This document shows, in pieces, positions 41,931-56,250 of a DNA stretch of 64,000 nt (positions are counted from its first letter, which is position 1; every line of letters starts with the position of its first letter). The DNA comes from Panonychus citri. Lineage: Eukaryota > Arthropoda > Arachnida > Trombidiformes > Tetranychidae. A program made the translations under genes and the position numbers. The notes below the pieces were generated by a model. It was not told where the DNA came from. It did no database searches and saw only the letters and a program-made list of their open reading frames with translations. The stretch spans positions 434,001 to 498,000 of the forward strand of contig NW_026515514.1 of NCBI RefSeq assembly GCF_014898815.1, read 5' to 3'.

Positions 41931-42983
41931 TTGAAAAGAAGAATCTTCATCTCTCTCTCTCTCACTTTTCTTTCATCTTCTTTATCAACAACAAGATACC
42001 TTAATGTTCACGATTCCTATTTCCTGTTCCATCGTTAGTTTAATAATAACAAATTCTTTTGATTATTGTGATACTTTTATATACTTTTTTGGCAGCAATC
42101 AAAGACAATTATCATTTCGATTAAATCGTTTAGGTCAATGAAACTTTATTCTTAATCTTTTTCCTGGTAACGCTTCTGTTAACATTTAGCAATCTTGTAA
42201 AATTAATTGTTACACTACTACAAAGAAACTGAAACAATTAAACACTAATTTTGATCCTCAAGACAATCAATTATTGACAACAATTGTTTTCTTCCTTCGG
42301 ACTAACGACCACAAGATAATCTCTTAAGTTATCAAACTCCAAATGAATAATAAACAAAATTCTAAAAATTCTATTCCAAATAATCAATACGTTAGAATTA
42401 TTTGATCAATCGTCTATTGGTATTCATCTAAATTGATGTTCTACCAATTGAATAACATTACAATCGATATGATAATTAAACGAATATAATCAAAAGTAAA
42501 TGAACAATAAGTAACATCTGCAAATAATGAGGACGAAGATGCGAATGATGATTAAGACGAAACCAAAATTAAGTTGAGTGTCGAAAAGAGCATTACAATT
42601 GGATACGCGATGTGGTTCCTTTTGTGGGTCAATATCGAGGCCTTTTCTTGTCCCTCTTGTTGTTACTCTAAAGGTCCGTCCGTCTTTTGTAATAATATCT
42701 TCATTGACCATAAGCCTTAATCTTCAAGCTTAGAGTTAAATTGTTACCATTATAATGTTTACTCATTTTTACCCGTTAACAAGTCAATCTAATGAACGGA
42801 CTCTCAATGTGTCCCAATTATTGTCTCTCTCTCCAACTCTAATGAACATCGCTGGTCAAATTAACCAATCCAACGTTAAATAAATGACTTTTTTTGCTCT
42901 AAACTAAACTGGTTAATTAGATTAATTTATGACCTACGAAAAAAACAAACCTAATCAAGATTTCAAATTTACCTTTTCGTGTA

Positions 42984-43025
<42 letters not shown>

Positions 43026-45866
43026 TCTCTTTCTTTGACTTCTTCAGTGGCCACAGTTACTCCCAAAAATAAGCATAATAATGAAGATGAAGATGTTATT
43101 TACCTGTGTGTGAGCAAAGATGAGAAGTGAAAACCTTGATAAACTTATAAAGATGAGGAAAAAAAAGAAGATGTTAAAATTGGTTCCACTTGCCAATTAT
43201 TACCTTTAACCTCTAAAAAAGGTTAGAAAAATTTTAGCAACTCTGTTCCTTTATTTGGTGAGCATGTTGATTAAGATGCTAAAGGTAAAAATTGTTCGTG
43301 AGCTGGTCAAGAAAAGGGGAGTGACATTATACAGGAATCGGGCTATTTAATCAGTTGCCTCACACAACCACACACACACACGAGGAAACAAGGTAACATT
43401 TGCTACAGAAACAAATTATATCAATCGATTTACCTGTTAGAACTTGTTGAGAACTTTCTAAACTTTCTATTTCCTCTTTTTCTATCTTCTTTTTTTTCTC
43501 AAACTTTTCAAATTTCAAATGATTCAATTGATGGATCAGAGAAAAAGAAGAAAATAAATTAAAGTTTTCGAACCTTAAAATGACCTTTTTTTTTTACTTT
43601 ACTTGGACTCACCCATTTTCTTGCAAATTTGAGTATCATTGGTCAATCATCTCTGAGTCTTATAACTTTCATGCCCTCAGGGTTAACATAGATTATTTTA
43701 CAATCACCTAGGTAACAATTTAGTTATCAAATTGAAAGCTTTTCAAAGCGTTTCTATTAGTTGTTGTTGTTGCCATTTTTTCTCTCTCTCTCTTTCCAAT
43801 GACAATGATAATGATAATTATCATGGTGATAAGGATGATGTGGATAACCGAGTTGATAATTTAGGTGCTTCCATCATCCGTTTATTTGATCATTATCATT
43901 GTATTATTTTCGGCAGATCTCTGAAAAGTGACCTCATCGACCTCCTACCCACCCTGTTGATCTTTATATTGTACATGTCACTTGAATTCTCAAGAAAGAG
44001 ATTGAATGTTCAAGTTTTCTTTCATTCTCTCTGATTAATCACCACCACCTCCTTTTCCTCCTTCACTTTACCTGGACAAAGATAAAGGTAAAAATGCAAT
44101 ATAATAAAAACTCTCCTAAGGTGTTATACTGAAAAGATGTGACCTCACGTCGGGAGAGAGAGAGAGAGAAGACAAAAACTCACTTCTCTTTTTTTTCTTC
44201 TCCTTATCATCTTCATCTTCATCTCTCTCTGTTTGACTTTTACCTTTTATTATTATATTGAACTAATATATTAGGGTGATGTCCAAGCTCCCTGTTGATT
44301 AAACTCCACAGGTAACTTTCTTTCAAAGATTTTAGCAAAAATCAAGTTCCACCATCACCATGATCATCATTGCATCTTCATCATCATCTTCATCATCTCC
44401 AATCATCTTCATTGCATTTTAATCATATTTTTCAATTTGCATTTTGTTTTCTTTTTCAACAACAACAACAAATCTTTCATATTGTAAACATTTTTTTCTC
44501 TATCATTTCATCAATCATCTCATCATCTTCATCGTCTTGATCATCATCTTGAAAGACAATGAATTATCATGTTAATAATGTTATCCAAATTAAACAACAA
44601 CTTAATTCATCTTTTGTCATCAAGACTAATCCCATTAATCATTTATATTAACTGACCATTGGCACCGGAGATTACACTTGATTTGTTTATGGAAAAACAT
44701 AATGAAAGGTCAACAACAACAACAACAACAATCAGTAATAGATTAACAACAATTTAAATAACGTAAAAATATTTGCAACAATTTAATTCTTGTATTAATA
44801 CTTTGATTGTTATCACTAAATCTTAATAATGATGTTTAACTTGTTTAATTGTGATTAATATTCACGATTTAACAGTAAACAAAAGTTACATAAATATAAT
44901 ATTAATCGAATTGATTAACAATAATAATTTATTGAACAATATAAGTGATGAAAATGAATAAATAATAGTAAATATAATCAATCAAATAAATTGTGTTGAT
45001 TGTTGGTCAATACAATTCACCTTAATCTTGACCAACCACAGAGTAAATTTCCAGGTAAATAAAGGAAATTTATTCATTCAGAATAATCTAAACAATTGAT
45101 TAACATTCATTAGAATCTGAGAATTAGGTAAAATTGTGAACAATATTAACAGAAAGGAAGAAGATGAAGAAGAAAAATTCAAAGAATGAACCAAAGAAGA
45201 TTCAAAATAAAAGAAAAGGATGGAGAAGAAGATGATGAAGAAGATGCTAAAATCCAAAGAGGATGAAGAAGATGAGAAAATAATAATAAAGAAGAAGATA
45301 AAAGATGAAGATAAGAAGAAGCCTTTTTAAGACTAAAGACCAAACTCCCTCACAATAAATTACCTATCATCTTATCTGATAATCTTGGATACTCTGTAAA
45401 ACTGTTGAAACGGAAACAGGTTCCAATGAGATGATGATATTTGATGATAGAGTTGATGATAATGATGATGATCAGCACACACCAACATGAGAATGACTCT
45501 CCTTTTGTGGAGGAGCCTAACAATACCTTCATCTTACCTGGAGGTCTCCTGACCTCTCTCCCTTTACCTTTAAGTGCCTTGTAAGGTAAATCAAGGAATC
45601 ATAAAGACCTTTTAAAAAAAGGTAAGTCTTTCAACTAGAGTAGAGAGAAAGCAAAAAAAAAATAGAAATAAAAAAAAAGGTAAAAAATTAGTCTTAACCT
45701 CTCCTACTATTACAATCAACTGATCATTTCGTTGATCAGCAATTAAGGATCACTATTAACTTTTATATTATTATTATTATTATTATTATTGGTGTGATTG
45801 GATCTGTAAATTGTTGAGGGTTAATTGTGGGAGGAAGTGGACTGATGATTAGAGTCGAGGATCAGG

Positions 45867-45891
45867 ACGATGGACATGATGAGTCCATCGT
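45867..45891. repeat. Perfect 9-bp stem hairpin
   Basis: ACGATGGAC, a 7-base spacer, and GTCCATCGT form a perfect inverted repeat. Surrounding DNA (45840-45935) is GC-richer than the region average. It could be a structured RNA or a dimeric binding site; it is too short for a typical miRNA precursor. Confidence 0.5.
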
Positions 45892-46090
45892 TTCGGATGG
45901 ACACAATTAGATAATTACATCGGCGGAACGTGACAATGACATTAAAACCATTAATGATTAGTTACTATTTAACTGTTGAACCGTAATCAGTATCGTAACT
46001 ATTTCGCTTCAATAGCTTTGACGTTGGTTAATTGTTGATAATAATAATACAATAATGACGTTGACATTAAAAAGTTTCATCAACTTTTAA

Positions 46091-46860
46091 TTAACGTATG
46101 GATAGTAAATTTGAGACAAAATTAAAATGATTATATTTTTATTATTATTTGTCGCAAGCTTGTCATTTTTTCACAGAAATGAGATAATTAGCTAATCTGA
46201 TGAATTAAATTTTTTAAAATTCTCTAAACTCAACAGATGAGTTAGTATTTCAAGTTACCTAACAAACCATCGAAGTAATTTTAATTGCGTGATTTAAGCT
46301 TTTCCTTGATTGTTTTGATCAGCTAGTATTTCTAATGTGTACCTTGACTATGAGAGAACATTTTGCAATCAAGTTATACTTTAAAAAGTTCTATTGACCT
46401 GAGCTATGATTGATTATCGAACTTTTTTTATGTTTTCGATCGATGCGCCATCTAAATTGCTAAGGATCTCTGGCTATTATTGTTAATCAAAAAACATAAT
46501 TACTTTTTGTGACTTAATCCCTATTAGACATTGTAAATTTATGCTGAATTATTAACTAAATCATCATAAATTATCACCTGAACAATCAAGAGAAATCAAA
46601 ACAATTAAATATGTTCACAAATTGAATTTTTATTCGACTATTAGAAGATTTCTCGAGCACTTTTGCACACAATTTAATTACTACGCTTTGATTTATTTTG
46701 AAAATTTTTGACCCTAATTGTATTTGTCTTTCTTTTTCCATTTTTAATCAATTCATAGTAATTAGGCTATCTAGTGTTGAAAAAATAATTCATTAAATTA
46801 AATTGGTTTGGGAGATATAAAGATTTCAATTTTGTCTCAAATTTACTGTCCATACGTTAA
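46091..46860. mobile_element. Non-autonomous TIR DNA transposon (MITE-like), about 762 bp
   Basis: The first 34 bases (46095-46128, starting CGTATGGATAGT) and the reverse complement of the last 34 (46823-46856) match with two mismatches. Both ends are flanked by TTAA (46091-46094 and 46857-46860). Because the ends read TTAACGTATGG and CCATACGTTAA, the duplicated target could be TTAA or only TA with TIRs starting ACGTATGG, so the superfamily (TTAA-type such as piggyBac/Sola3, or TA-type Tc1/mariner) is undecided. The interior is AT-rich with no long ORF, so the element cannot encode its own transposase. Confidence 0.85.
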
Positions 46861-49365
46861 AATCTTATTTTCATGTTTACTCTTAATCATGACGATGATG
46901 GTGATGATCAATATCATTTTGATTAAGATTATTTTCTTTCATTGATATAGTATATATATATATAAGTCTAATCTGTTTCTAATTGAACTGATTTGAAACA
47001 ATTAAGGATGAGAATTGGGTAAACAATGAAGATGATACTGAGGAAAAAAAAATCAACAACTAAAAGGAAACCGGAGGTTAATTGTTTTCATTTGTTTTCT
47101 CATTGTCTTGATCACTATATTAAATTGTTACTTTTGTCTGTGATTTTTAATGTTAACAAAACAGCACAATCAACTTACCATGCAATTGATTGTTACCCTT
47201 AATTGTTGTTGTTATATTGTCGTAAACATGTTGATTATTATCTCAATCATTTCATTTGATTGTATTGTTAATTCATCAAATCTCATTGAAATCGTTGTGT
47301 TCACTCAATCAACAATAATGATAATAATCAAATTTTAAATTCTGTTAACATTATCACAACAATTGATATAATTTTAACCTTTGTTTTCTTACCATTATCA
47401 CTTATTCAGAGCATTAGATTATCTCAATCTAATCTTTTGATATCTTCTTCATCATCTTACCTGTTCATTTACACGCTCATCTTCAAATGTTACAGTGTAA
47501 TCATGTTACCACAAAATCTTCCAACCATCATCTTCATCTTCATCATCATCATCTTCATCATCTAGATTATCATCATTTTATCTCTATAAACATTACTATT
47601 AAATCTTGTTCATTGGATATCAAGACGATACTAATCAACTACCAATTAGATTAACATTTCAATCTTATCCTTTATATGATAAACGTTCAAGATTTAAACT
47701 AAATTAGTTGATCCAGTTAATCATTTAGACTGTTAATATATTGATCAAAATTTCCCAATTTTATCAACTGCACACACACACACAATCAGTTAATCAGTTA
47801 TCGAGATTGTTAAGTTGTGATCTCATGTCAATAATATTATCATTTTAATATTGTCACGATTTCATCTCGAACAATGGTCAGAACATTATTGAATATTAAC
47901 CATTAAGTTGACCGAAAGTTAATTCAATTTGGTTAACATGATCTTCCGTTTCCCGTGACATGAACGGCAAGAAACACTCACACACACACACATTCATACA
48001 AAGAAAACCCCTTGAAACAAAATATGAATAATAAATTAAGAAACGAATTCATTTAATTATAATCACGAGCTTAATAGTCTTAATTGTTAACATTAAATAT
48101 AAATAATAACATGTTACCAAAAAGTAATTGTCCAACTAAAAGTTAATCATAATAATAATAAGTTGGAAACAATTTGTATGACAACAACAACAACAATAAT
48201 CTTACCTGTTGTTACCTGTACAGTTTCAATTATCAATTTAAAGTTTGTAAGGTCCTTAAATTGTTCAACTGATTAACCACTTATCATCAACATCATTATT
48301 ACTGTATATTAAATTGTTGATGATGGTCAACAATTAACATAATTCTTGTGTGCGTGGTTACGTGCAATTTAACTGATTTCATATTCAATTAAGATGAATA
48401 ATCATAAATGATTAATGGATCTCGAGTACATTAGATAAACAAAGTTAATTGTTTCTGATTTCAGCTGATTAAAGTTTGTTTTTTTTTGCTGTTGTTTAAT
48501 AATAATAATAAACCGTTGTAACGTTTTATCAATTGTGTTTAATTCAGTTAATTGTTTCAGATCTTTACCTGAGATATATATTTGATTATGTTTACTCTCA
48601 ATTTGATTAATGATAAAAATCTCAATCTATTTTCAAAATTGACTCAAATTGTATTAATTATTATTATCATTATTATTATTATTATATATCAATTGAGCAA
48701 AATGATTGTTTAATTGTTTAGCAAATTGTGATAATAATAACAGTTGTAATTACACTAAATTAGATCAATTAAAACCTCACCTTGATTTAGATTTAACCAC
48801 CAACAATGTTTCTTGATAATCTTTTTTGATTATTATCATGATAAATTCAGAAGGGGGGGTCAGTTGATAATAGATTGACCATTTTAAGGAAAAATTGACT
48901 GACCCTTTTGTATTTGTTATCATGTTATTTTCAACCCATAGATTGATGATTAGGTTTACATGATGATAACTATTCAAACAATTAAACTTATTCATGAATG
49001 ATTTTCATCATGATTCTGACCAGAACTTCCCAAGGGAAAGATAATCAACCATATAATCAATTGTTATTAGTAATCAAGGTTGATTATGGTCAAGTTTTTT
49101 TTTCTTCTTCTATTAATATTAATATTTCCTCTCAAATCTCAATATCCCAATCTCACCCAGATAGTAATAGCTCATACTGACCAATGGTCATCGATCAGCT
49201 CAACGTGTGTGAGTCAGTGAAAATTGATCAGTTTTTTTTTCTGTTTACAACTCGATGAAATTGAATCTGTTGGTTGGAATTGAAAAGTTTCAATGATTCT
49301 CAATGAAAAAAAAGAAAACATCAAAACTGTTAACTGATTGTTGACTTTTTGATTGTTTATTTTAA

Positions 49366-49386
49366 ACACACACACACACACACACA
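49366..49386. repeat. (CA)n microsatellite
   Basis: A short AC/CA dinucleotide run in non-coding DNA. Smaller CA runs occur near 43370, 47770 and 47980. Confidence 0.9.
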
Positions 49387-50477
49387 TACAAATACAAATA
49401 CATATAGAGAGACATTTGAATTAATTTAAAGGTTGATCCATTTTTATTTGATCTTTTCTTACTGATAATAATTTACATAAAAGATTAAGATTAAGATAGG
49501 GTTCCATGGGTTAGAAGCTTTTTTTAATCTCCTTCTGATGTGATATTATACCTTTTTACCTGAATCTTAACTTTTTAATATTTATCGACCATCTTAACAC
49601 CTCGAACCCACACCTCAAGTTTAAAGTGTACATAAAAAATTACAGGTAAATGTAAATCCATAAGGTCTAATGTTTAAGGAGTAGTTTACCTGTTGGTTTG
49701 AGTTTACGATTGACTGTAAATAAAACAATCAAAGGTAAGACCAGTAACAGTGTAAAAGAAGCTGTTGCTGCTGTTGAAGATGATGAGGATGAAAAGCAAG
49801 ATGAAAGATAGGGTGGAAAGAGAGATGATGATGACCTTAGAAAGATGATATCTCTCTCTCTCTCTCTCTCTCTTCTGGAGTGTTTACTCCCTTAGCACGT
49901 CCTATAAACGATTTTATTGAAATAAGTTTGCAAATATTTACATCAATCGCCATTGTCTTGAAATCTCATATCATACAAACAGCTTAGCACCTGAGTGTCA
50001 TTTTCCAGTAAATTTTACCTTTTTTTTCAATATTATCTATTATCTATTATCTATTATTATTACTCGAATTCCTATTTATATTATTATCATAAAATGTTTT
50101 ATCCAGATTCAAGTTGAGGTTATTGAAATATTCAAATAGTCACTGCCCATTGAAGCTCAATTGGTCATCATCAACAAGTAGAAAAATAAAATAAAATAAA
50201 ATAACCTTCAAGTTTCATAGAACAACAAAATTATCAACAAGTAATCATACTAATCAGTGGATCGTTGATGTAGGTAAAAATGTTATCATCCATGAAATTA
50301 CCGTAATCACTGTTATATTTAACACTAAAACATTGTAAACATAAACTAAATATTATTTCAGTTGATATCTCAATTAAAATGGTTTAATAAATATATCATT
50401 TGGTAGGAGATTAAATGATTTCCAATATTATTATTTGAAAAGTTTGGTTACGATTTCAATAGGGAAAATATTTTTAC

Positions 50478-51388
50478 CTCTTTTACCTTTGACTATGCGA
50501 TTGTCTCCTTGTTCATGTTAAATTGTCTGTCCATAATTCACTTTCATCTGGTTATTATTATTATTGTTACTTTTGGTCACTCAATTGACCCCATGTAAAA
50601 GGTTTTCCTTTTGTATCTAATATTAAATGGATCAAGGTCAAACTCTGTATACAAAATATTCAACTTTCTTCCTTCCTCTCTAGTAATGATGCTCATCATA
50701 GTGATGGAGATGTTGTTGTTGTTGTTGTTGCTGTTGTCGGTGGTGGTGGTGGTGGTTGAGGTGGACGTGGAGGTGATATTGCTTTTACTATTGATGGTGA
50801 TGCTGGAGATGAAGATGAAGATGAAGATGGAGACGGAGATGGAGATGGTTATACCTCCCCCACCTCCTCCTCTTTCTCCTTCTCCTCCCTCCGCCCTTCT
50901 TGTTCCCTTAACCTATTCCAAGTCCATTTGAAATCTATTAAATCGCTTTGTGGGCAATCACAAAAGGGCTAAAACTTTTCAATAATATATTTCTAAGCGT
51001 TTACGCTTATTTCATTCTCATTTAGCCTCTTCTAATACAATTTTGCTCTTTTTTCATCCTCATTCTCATCACCATCATCTCCATAACCACGATCATCATC
51101 ATCATCATCATAATCAACATCTTCTTCTTCTTCTTCTTCTTCTTCTTCTTCTTCTTCTTCTTCTTCTTCTTCTTGTTTCCCTTGTCATCTATTACTTTCA
51201 ATTTCATTGTTGTTTAATCCTTTCTCTTCCTCTAGTATCTGTCACAAGAAGAGTAGCCGGAAATCGCCCAGTTCCAGATGACATATATTGTTATTTCTTC
51301 CTATTCTATTTCCGATTTTTAAACCTTAAATTTAGTCACAAAATTGACCCAATTATTTATTTATTTCGTTATAATAGTAAATCACTAT
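50478..51388. repeat. Near-identical duplicate, tract 2, copy B
   Basis: Matches 31263-32186 (gene A intron 3) in the same orientation, with shorter TTG and CTT arrays. The left boundary is near CTCTTTTACCTTTGAC and the right boundary is after ATAATAGTAAATCAC, where the two loci diverge abruptly. Confidence 0.9.
51120..51174. repeat. (CTT)n microsatellite
   Basis: A CTT array of about 55 bases, the shorter counterpart of 31905-31974. Confidence 0.95.
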
Positions 51389-53939
51389 AGTAGAATAATC
51401 ATTTCAGTGGTATAAACAACAATCTCCATCGAAAGAAAAAAAAATATCCATTCTGATATCGAAAAACTTGACAAAACTAAATAAATATTATTCAAACAAT
51501 TGACATTTCTTACACAAAACTAATGATATAGTTTAATGAACTTAATCATAATGAGTGAATTGATTGTTTCAAGTTGTTAGCATGATGAAGATGATACAAC
51601 CAATGATGATTGTTGATCTTTCATTTTTTTACCATTCGAAAACATTAAGATGATTTAAATAAATTGTAATTGCAATTGAATTGAGAGTAACAATGATTAT
51701 GATACCAGTATGAAGTTGCCCTTAGGATGATTATCTTCATGATGATTCCGTGCATGATAATGATAATAATGATTCTTAGACTGATTATTAAATAATCTAA
51801 GCATGGAAACGAAGGCGGGAATTCCGAAGATTCCCTGAATTTAATTGAAAATTGAGAGATTCAAGTTTCTTGGTGAATGGAAGATGAGAAATAAAAATGA
51901 GAAGCAAAAAGTTCATCATCATTAACAACATCATAACAATCAACGTTCATCATAATCATCTGAATGTTTTGTTGATAATCAAAAAGCTGAACTAAAATGA
52001 TTACAATTTAAATCAATGATTGAGTTGAAAATAATGAACAACAAATTCATTAGTTAAAGTTAATGAGAAACAGGGATAACAATTAATTAACAGGTAACAA
52101 AGTTAATATCTTTACTACTACAGTAGTAGACGAAAAACAAAACCTTAAACACAATTAGAAAGTTAATTGACCAACTGATTAATGATTAATTAAAATAATG
52201 ATAATAATTTTCGTGCCAATGGTGAAGATGATGATTAGCTAAATCGTTGAGACGAAACTAAAATAATTTCAATTTTATCCAATAAACTTCAAGGTTTTCC
52301 AGCTATTCTATTAATCAATCATGAAATTTGAAATTCTATTCGATAGTGAGAGAAAATTTAATTGTCTACAATATTAATCAACATAATCAAGAGACATTTT
52401 CATCATGATAACAATGAATTATGAATGAACATGAACTTCGGGCGTTTAAATGGTGATTTTAACAGGAACAAAAAAAAATAGAAGAAAAAAACTTGAACAA
52501 TATTATTAATATTATCGAATTGAATTGTGATTAAAAACCTACAATAATGATTTAAATCAATAACAATTTAAATCCAAACCCAAGTAATTAACAGGTTAAA
52601 GTGTCTTAAGTGGTAATAATAATAACAATTTAAGCAGAAATTAAGGAAACACCCGAGAATAAACAAATAAGAGGTTTTTACCTGATGATATTCAATTGAA
52701 TCTAAATTGATAATCTTAATGTATCCGGTTCAGAGTCTTTAATTATCGTTAATTGTGATTATTTGAATGGTAATTGTCACTAATGATTACCTTTTATTGT
52801 CACTTTTGCCTTAATATTCAATATCTATTATTAATATTAATACTTTTCCCATGGATAAATTTAATTGTTTGGGTCACTGTTGATTGTTTAACTAAATGAT
52901 AATTGAAGCTGGCCAACAATTAACAATTGATTTTGTCTTTGTGACCTGATTTAACCTTAATTATATTTCGTGTTTAACTTTAATTAGTTGTTAAAATTTG
53001 ATTAAAGCTTTTTTTTTATTGAAACATTGTTATCATTATGATTATCTTATTGACAATTAATTTAATGATAATTAACTGGGTGTTTAAAGGTGATTATCAT
53101 TAATCTACTAATCATTTTATTGATCAAGTTCATTGAAGATTAACTAATGATTAACTATTTATAAGAAATAACAACAATTAATCATTATGATGGTAATTTT
53201 TTCCTAAAGAAATTAATTGATTGATTAAAGACACTTTTTTCCTCGCATTGATTAACTGTCAATTTAATTAGTTTAAATTGTATTCTAAATTGTGTTGATC
53301 ATCAATATATGATCAATATTATTTTTATTAATGATTTAAATTTGATTTAAAGGTGAAAATTGTGTTGATTGTAATAGTCACGCAAATGTCTCAACGATTT
53401 GATTGTGACAATAATCATTTGATTATCACAATTGATTCAGTTAAATTGTAAATCTTTTTTTTTCTCAATGAATTAATAGTAATCACAATTTACACTTTCC
53501 AATTGTCATAATCTAAATGCTATCACCTTATCAATATAATCAATTGACTGTAATCAATTGGTATCAACACAATTAAGAAACTTGTTACCTGTAGGCTGTT
53601 TAATTATTATCCTTAATCAATTGGGAGAGGTGGTTGAAAATTATCCTCATCATATTTACCACCCACTAAAATTGATTTGTTTACCAGTTAAACCAGTTTA
53701 AATTGTTAACAATTTAGGAACAATTTAGCTTTGTTTTGTTTTGTCATCAATCAGAAGCTTATTTAACACATTAAATGGAAGCAAGAAAAGTAAACTATTA
53801 ATAACTAAAAACATTCATTTTGTTTGAGTAATAAAATTAAAAGAAAACAGAAAAAATTAGTTAACGATAGACAATTTAATTTGATTGTTGCAATAAAGAG
53901 TAATAATAATAAAGTGTAATTCGAGCGGGAACAAAAAAA

Positions 53940-54770
53940 AAGGTCATCTTTGTACTGTGTGTGGTGTAAGGGTCAATTGAGATTGACCATTGGGTTTCTT
54001 TTGCTCGAAAACATTTAAAAGCTAAAGTGAAATTGACCAAAATTTAAACGATATGATTAATGGTTTCGTCTTAGTAATTACATCGGGTCGGAGTTTGGCC
54101 TGGATCTTGGGTCGTTAACTAGTTCAGAAATGTCTTTATGGTTGTGACTCTCATCCCATTAAATCATCACAGAAATTTAAGTGGCTACAATTGTTTCAAT
54201 AATTTGTACCAACAATCAACAATTAAACCACCTAGTTAGCGATCAAGTTTTAAGCAGAAAAGGTCACATTAGAAGCGATCAAAATAAATCACATCAGGTC
54301 AGTTGTTAAAATTCAAGAGACGAAACTTTCACGGTCAATGTAATAATATTTTTGCTCCTCAAACATTTTCAAACGATAACAATTTATTACTTATTATCAA
54401 ATATTAATTAGTCTCAATTGTATAATTATCGTCTCATCATTTGGATGAAATTTATAATGTCCATAAGAGTCCAAGTCTATTTACATTTATCTTCCAAGGT
54501 CAACGAGTTGACAGTTGATGTCGTTGATAAGATTTGACCACCACTCGAGGTTTAGGTGACCATTGATCATAGAAGTTGATAATTTATTAAATATCTTTTA
54601 ATGGATGGAAAAATTGAAGCAATTAATCAATTTATCAAATGATTAACTAAATAGTGATTTACTTAAATCATCTTAGGTCAGTCGGTTGTCCGTCCAGTCT
54701 TTTAAAAACCATTCCAGTAATGATACTGTTAAACTGACGCTTGACCCTCTACCCTGGTTGACCTAAGACC
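53940..54770. promoter_or_regulatory. Dense GGTCA/TGACC half-site region
   Basis: By eye about 13 GGTCA or TGACC pentamers occur in about 830 bases, for example at 53942, 53971, 54033, 54260, 54297, 54333, 54498, 54534, 54556, 54677, 54741 and 54757 (approximate). At this base composition about one is expected. GGTCA is the core of nuclear-receptor half-sites; binding is inferred only. Confidence 0.4.
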
Positions 54771-55860
54771 CTAAAAGTTGAATCTCTATGATTGGAGAGA
54801 AAAACATTTCTGGCCTTTTGTAGAGTCCATTTTTTCCGATGATAATGATAATAGAGATGATGAGGATGAAGATGAAAGGGAAGATGAATAAGAAGATGAA
54901 TCGACCACCCAGAAGAAATAAACCTTATTACCTCAACAATTTTTTTCTTCATCATCATCATCATCCTCTTGGGATGAAATAGCCAATAACGTGAATGAAG
55001 AAGCGAAAAAAATAACATGAACATCTTCATCTTCATCTTTTTGATAAGTTTGGAAATTAATCTTAATCTGTAACTTGGCAAGAGAATTAAATTAATTAGG
55101 AAAGTTTATCAATTAATTGAATTTACTAATCAATTTTTTACTCAATCAACTTTTGGTAAACTTTTTGGTTGTTAAATTGTTGATTACAAATGATTATCTT
55201 ATTGATTGTTTTTGTTGTCGTTGTTGTTTACTACTCATTGGTTGTAATTATATTGTTGATTAAGTTATCATTTTAGCGTTTGCAATGTCCATTCATGTCC
55301 AGTTGGTGTAATGTTACACCAAATGTTTTTGTTTCGCACTTTAAGCCCTCAGGTTAATTTGCATTTTTTGTTTGTTTTCATGATTATATGTTACTGACTT
55401 TTTTTATGGAGACATTGCAATGGTAATGATGATAGTGATGAGAAGATAGAGATGATTAAGAAAGAGAGCCCAGGTAATGAAGAGAGAGAGAGAGAGAGAG
55501 AGAGACTATCCCAAACCATAAAAATTAAGATGTTACCGGTCAATTCACTTGAAGAAGAAAGGAGAAGATTAAGATGAAGAAAGGGGCTTGACCGATGAAA
55601 ATTGGGCAGCAAAAGATGAGGATGATGATGATGATATCCATCGGATAGCAAATGTAAAGATGAAGATGATAAATATAACAGCGAAACTAATTGTTCCTTG
55701 TCTACCAAATTTTGCTTCAATGTTACTCCTGATTCTTTATTCATATTTACCTTTCTTATAATCTACTTAAATAATAATAATATGTTCAATTCTGTATCTT
55801 TTTTTATATTATATATAAAACTAAGAAAGAACCTTTGACCTTTGAACTAGAGAGACAGAG

Positions 55861-55891
<31 letters not shown>

Positions 55892-56206
55892 AAAGGGAGA
55901 GAGTGACCTGACAAAGGTAACACTGGTTAGAGAAGAGAAAAAGTAAAAACTTGAAACTGAAGCCAATTAAAGGAGATGAAGACTAAGATGATGATTATGA
56001 TGATGAAGATATTTCAGTTTAACCTTAGGGTAAAAAAGATTCACACAGGGTGACTTAAGGTCTTGGAGAATGTATAAAGGTTGGGTCAGTGGGGAAGAAT
56101 GATGATGGAAGATAAAGATGACCGCTTAAGGTTTTTACTCTAAATTAGGTGTCCAAGTAAGTTCATTAGAGAAAAGAAAATGAAAGAAAGTATTAAGAGA
56201 AAGAGA

Positions 56207-56250
56207 AAAGAAAAAGAAAAAGAAAAAGAAAAAGAAAAAGAAAAAGAAAA
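56207..56250. repeat. (GAAAAA)n microsatellite
   Basis: About seven hexamer units directly abutting the left end of the 725-bp tandem duplication. Confidence 0.9.
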
